Assembly (NCBI GenBank): GCA_019408975.1
Contig: DXVA01000066.1
Coordinates: forward strand, 1 to 15,540
Length of the DNA: 15,540 nt
Direction of reading: 5' to 3'
Origin: Lentisphaeria bacterium
GTDB taxonomy: Bacteria > Verrucomicrobiota > Lentisphaeria > Victivallales > UBA1829
Of the stretch, positions 13,618 through 15,540 are shown one piece after another. The notes beneath the pieces are model-generated. The model had not been told where the DNA came from, ran no database searches, and worked only from the letters and a program-made list of their open reading frames with translations. The position numbers and the translations under genes were made by a program. Position 1 is the stretch's first letter. Every line of letters begins with the position of its first letter.

Positions 13618-15000
13618 ATGAATCAGAAAAACAGCGTTATGATCTGCGGATTCGGGGTCAGCGGGAAAGCCGCCGCAAGGCTCGCCGGATACCTCGGCTG
13701 CCATATTGTCCTTGTCGATGAAAACAACTCGCGCGAGATGCGCGACCAGGCGGCGGAAATAAAAAAACAATATCCATGTGAGATGGAACTCTATTTCTCC
13801 TGGACGCAGGAAATCACCCTGCCATACTGCGATATCGCGGTCATGAGTCCCGGAATCCGCCGCGGCACCCCGCTTTTCCGCGCGGCGGAACAGAGCGCCG
13901 GCAAAGTCATCAGCGAACTGGAATTCGCATTCAGCCATATCACCTGCCCGATCGCCGCAATCACCGGCACCAACGGCAAAACAACCACGACGGAGCTGAC
14001 TACCGCACTTCTCAAGGCGTCCGCAATCCGCGCGGAGTCAGCCGGCAACATAGGACACGCCCTCAGCGACTGCGCGATCGAGGTTCTGGAACAGCGCGTC
14101 AAATATCTTGTCGTCGAAGTCAGTTCCTTCCAGATTGATACGATTTCGAAGTTTCCGGAATTTCCCGCCGCAATCCTCAACATCGCCAGCGACCATATCG
14201 ACCGCCACGGCGGCATGGACGCTTACGCGGCAACCAAATTCCGCATCTTCGCAAGCTCTCTGGAAGCTTCGCCGGAGACGCGGATCATCAACAGCAGTCT
14301 CCTGGGCTGCAAGAACCGTTTTCTTCCCCCCGAACTCCCCATGACCACATTCTCCGCAACGGAGCCGCAGGCGGATTTCACGCTTGAAAACGGTATCATC
14401 AAGTTTCACGACAGGGAAATCCTGCCGTTTGCCGAATCCCGTCTGAAAGGCGCCCACAATGCGGAAAACATCATGGCGGCGCTGGCCCTGGTCCGCGCAC
14501 TTCTCGGGGAAGATGCGATCTTCTCCGCATGTGTCAAAGAGGCGATCCGGGCTTTTCAGCCCGATGCGCACCGCATGGAAGTTTTCCTTGAAAAAAACGG
14601 CGTGAAATACATCAACGACTCCAAGGCGACCAATCCGCACGCGGTCAATGCGGCGGTCGGGACATTCGCAGACGGCAGGAACATGATCCTGATTCTGGGC
14701 GGGCTCGACAAGGACATGGATTTCACCGAACTGGAAAAGAGCCTGCCCCATATCCGGCAGGCATTCCTGATCGGGCAATGCAAGGAAAAGATTCACGAGG
14801 CAATCGCCCGCAAGGTCAAATGCAAGATGTCCAGCAGCCTGGAATCGGCGGTCAAGGACGCCTGTTCGATTGCAAAGGCGGGAGACTGCGTGATGCTCTC
14901 CCCCGCAACAGCCAGCATGGACATGTTCAAAAATTATGCAGAACGCGGAAACCGCTTCAAGGAAATCGTCACAGAACTGTTAACCGCGAAAGAGCAGTGA
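13618..15000 (+). CDS. murD: UDP-N-acetylmuramoyl-L-alanine--D-glutamate ligase MurD
   Basis: MurD adds D-glutamate to UDP-MurNAc-L-Ala in cytoplasmic peptidoglycan precursor synthesis. From ATG 13618 the protein has 460 residues: an N-terminal Rossmann part with GFGVSGKAAARLAG, SPGIRRGTP, ATP loop GTNGKTTTT (from 117), EVSSFQID, SDHIDRHGGMDAYAATKFRIF (with the lysine that is carbamylated in the family), INDSKATNP (332-340, specific for MurD) and LSPATASMDMFKNYAERG near the end. The frame extends 13 codons further to ATG 13579, but that start lacks a ribosome site, whereas GGGA lies 6 nt before 13618 and the N-terminus then fits the family. It stands apart from other dcw genes, divergent from ychF. 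It converges on the beta-propeller gene with an 18-nt gap. Confidence 0.96.
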   Translation: MNQKNSVMICGFGVSGKAAARLAGYLGCHIVLVDENNSREMRDQAAEIKKQYPCEMELYFSWTQEITLPYCDIAVMSPGIRRGTPLFRAAEQSAGKVISELEFAFSHITCPIAAITGTNGKTTTTELTTALLKASAIRAESAGNIGHALSDCAIEVLEQRVKYLVVEVSSFQIDTISKFPEFPAAILNIASDHIDRHGGMDAYAATKFRIFASSLEASPETRIINSSLLGCKNRFLPPELPMTTFSATEPQADFTLENGIIKFHDREILPFAESRLKGAHNAENIMAALALVRALLGEDAIFSACVKEAIRAFQPDAHRMEVFLEKNGVKYINDSKATNPHAVNAAVGTFADGRNMILILGGLDKDMDFTELEKSLPHIRQAFLIGQCKEKIHEAIARKVKCKMSSSLESAVKDACSIAKAGDCVMLSPATASMDMFKNYAERGNRFKEIVTELLTAKEQ

Positions 15001-15018
15001 CGCGGAGACCGGAAGACC

Positions 15019-15540
15019 TTACTTTCCCGTCCTGGAAAAACGGAAGATTTTCCCTTCGATCAAAGTCACCCAGATCCCCCCGTCAGGACCGACGGCAATC
15101 TTATTGATCGAGGAATTGCCGCATTTGTAACTCCAGAGCAGTTTCTGCGTTCCGGCGTCCACAGCCGCCAGAACCCCCTGCCGAGATCCGGCGAAAACAA
15201 TGCCGCCATGCTCCAGCAGCGGACATGGATTATGCTCATAGCCGAACTTCGCATCGACATTCCAGAGACAGCGGTATTCAGGCGCGGCGGCATCCACGGC
15301 AACGATCCGCCCGTTCATCGTCTTGCCGTAGACCCGTTTCCCGTCAACGGAACCGCACTGGGACTCACGGACGGTAAACTGCCCGGAACGCCAGAGCTGA
15401 CGCCCCGTCTGCAAATCCAATGCGGTCATAAAACGGTCCGGCGCAACAAGAAACACTTTGTCTCCGCTGATCACGGGAACGCAGTTCCCCGGAGAATACA
15501 GCTTCTGCGGATGACCGTTGTCCCAGCTCCAGAGCAACGA
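15019..15540 (-). CDS. PQQ-type beta-propeller repeat protein (partial, N-terminus beyond window)
   Basis: The frame enters from the right edge and ends with TAA at 15019, giving the last 174 residues. Successive blades show the PQQ-repeat pattern of a small residue, a short turn and GxxLW: VFLVAPDRFMTALDLQTGRQLW, GRIVAVDAAAPEYRCLW and VFAGSRQGVLAAVDAGTQKLLW. A final strand ends IEGKIFRFSRTGK. Such propellers occur in quinoprotein dehydrogenases, BamB-like outer-membrane assembly factors and secreted proteins of unknown role. The N-terminus that would separate these is missing. No start codon is present in the window; the frame is simply cut off. Confidence 0.88.
   Translation of the reverse strand, partial: SLLWSWDNGHPQKLYSPGNCVPVISGDKVFLVAPDRFMTALDLQTGRQLWRSGQFTVRESQCGSVDGKRVYGKTMNGRIVAVDAAAPEYRCLWNVDAKFGYEHNPCPLLEHGGIVFAGSRQGVLAAVDAGTQKLLWSYKCGNSSINKIAVGPDGGIWVTLIEGKIFRFSRTGK

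Noticed and set aside
14984..15005. CCGCG/CGCGG inverted repeat around the murD stop codon
   Set aside because: A 5-bp stem with a 12-nt loop and no U-tract is too weak to call a terminator for the convergent gene pair.
1..15540. CRISPR arrays, tRNA or rRNA genes, insertion sequences
   Set aside because: No regularly spaced repeats, tRNA-like cloverleaf arms, rRNA segments, transposase genes or terminal inverted repeats were seen; intergenic spaces are all below 300 nt.

Overview
The window looks like a chromosomal segment of a Gram-negative-type member of the PVC group, most likely Lentisphaerota (Victivallales-like). The pointers are a secreted prepilin-like protein that combines an FTLIELLIVIAIIAILAAMLLPAL-type N-terminus with an H-x9-DG C-terminal motif, a neighbouring large secreted glycoside-hydrolase-like protein with a CBM9-like domain, and an AraC regulator beside them. 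Such cassettes are common in polysaccharide-degrading Lentisphaerota. The assignment is inferred from gene content only.

Left part (1-3625, minus strand): an aerotolerance-type operon reading moxR AAA+ ATPase, DUF58 protein, two-TM DUF4381/BatD-like protein and BatA-like von Willebrand A protein, which runs off the left edge. After a 93-nt gap behind moxR the genes are tightly packed: a 3-nt gap, then an ATGA overlap. A 268-nt intergenic stretch (3626-3893) holds several short hairpins in a row.

Middle (3894-8369): an AraC-family regulator on the minus strand faces a plus-strand pair, the prepilin-like H-x9-DG gene and the 814-residue CBM9-like plus DUF4091/TIM-barrel-like secreted protein. 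The AT-rich space between them carries a strong plus-strand promoter and a probable overlapping minus-strand one. The prepilin gene is unusual. A good promoter and RBS lead into a 77-codon leader of odd composition containing a 24-nt tandem repeat, and the canonical prepilin start codon sits inside a perfect 10-bp hairpin.

Right part (8385-13401, minus strand): a compact run ychF, murJ (TTG start), nitroreductase, an unrecognised 385-residue protein and a CatA-like acetyltransferase, with gaps of 25, 1, 2 and 6 nt. Divergent from ychF is murD (plus strand), so two peptidoglycan-precursor genes, murD and murJ, lie close together. The right edge holds the C-terminal part of a PQQ-type beta-propeller protein on the minus strand.

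Most genes belong to known families. The parts most worth a second look are the leader, tandem repeat and start-codon hairpin of the prepilin-like gene, its coupling to the hydrolase, and the hairpin-rich intergenic segment downstream of araC.
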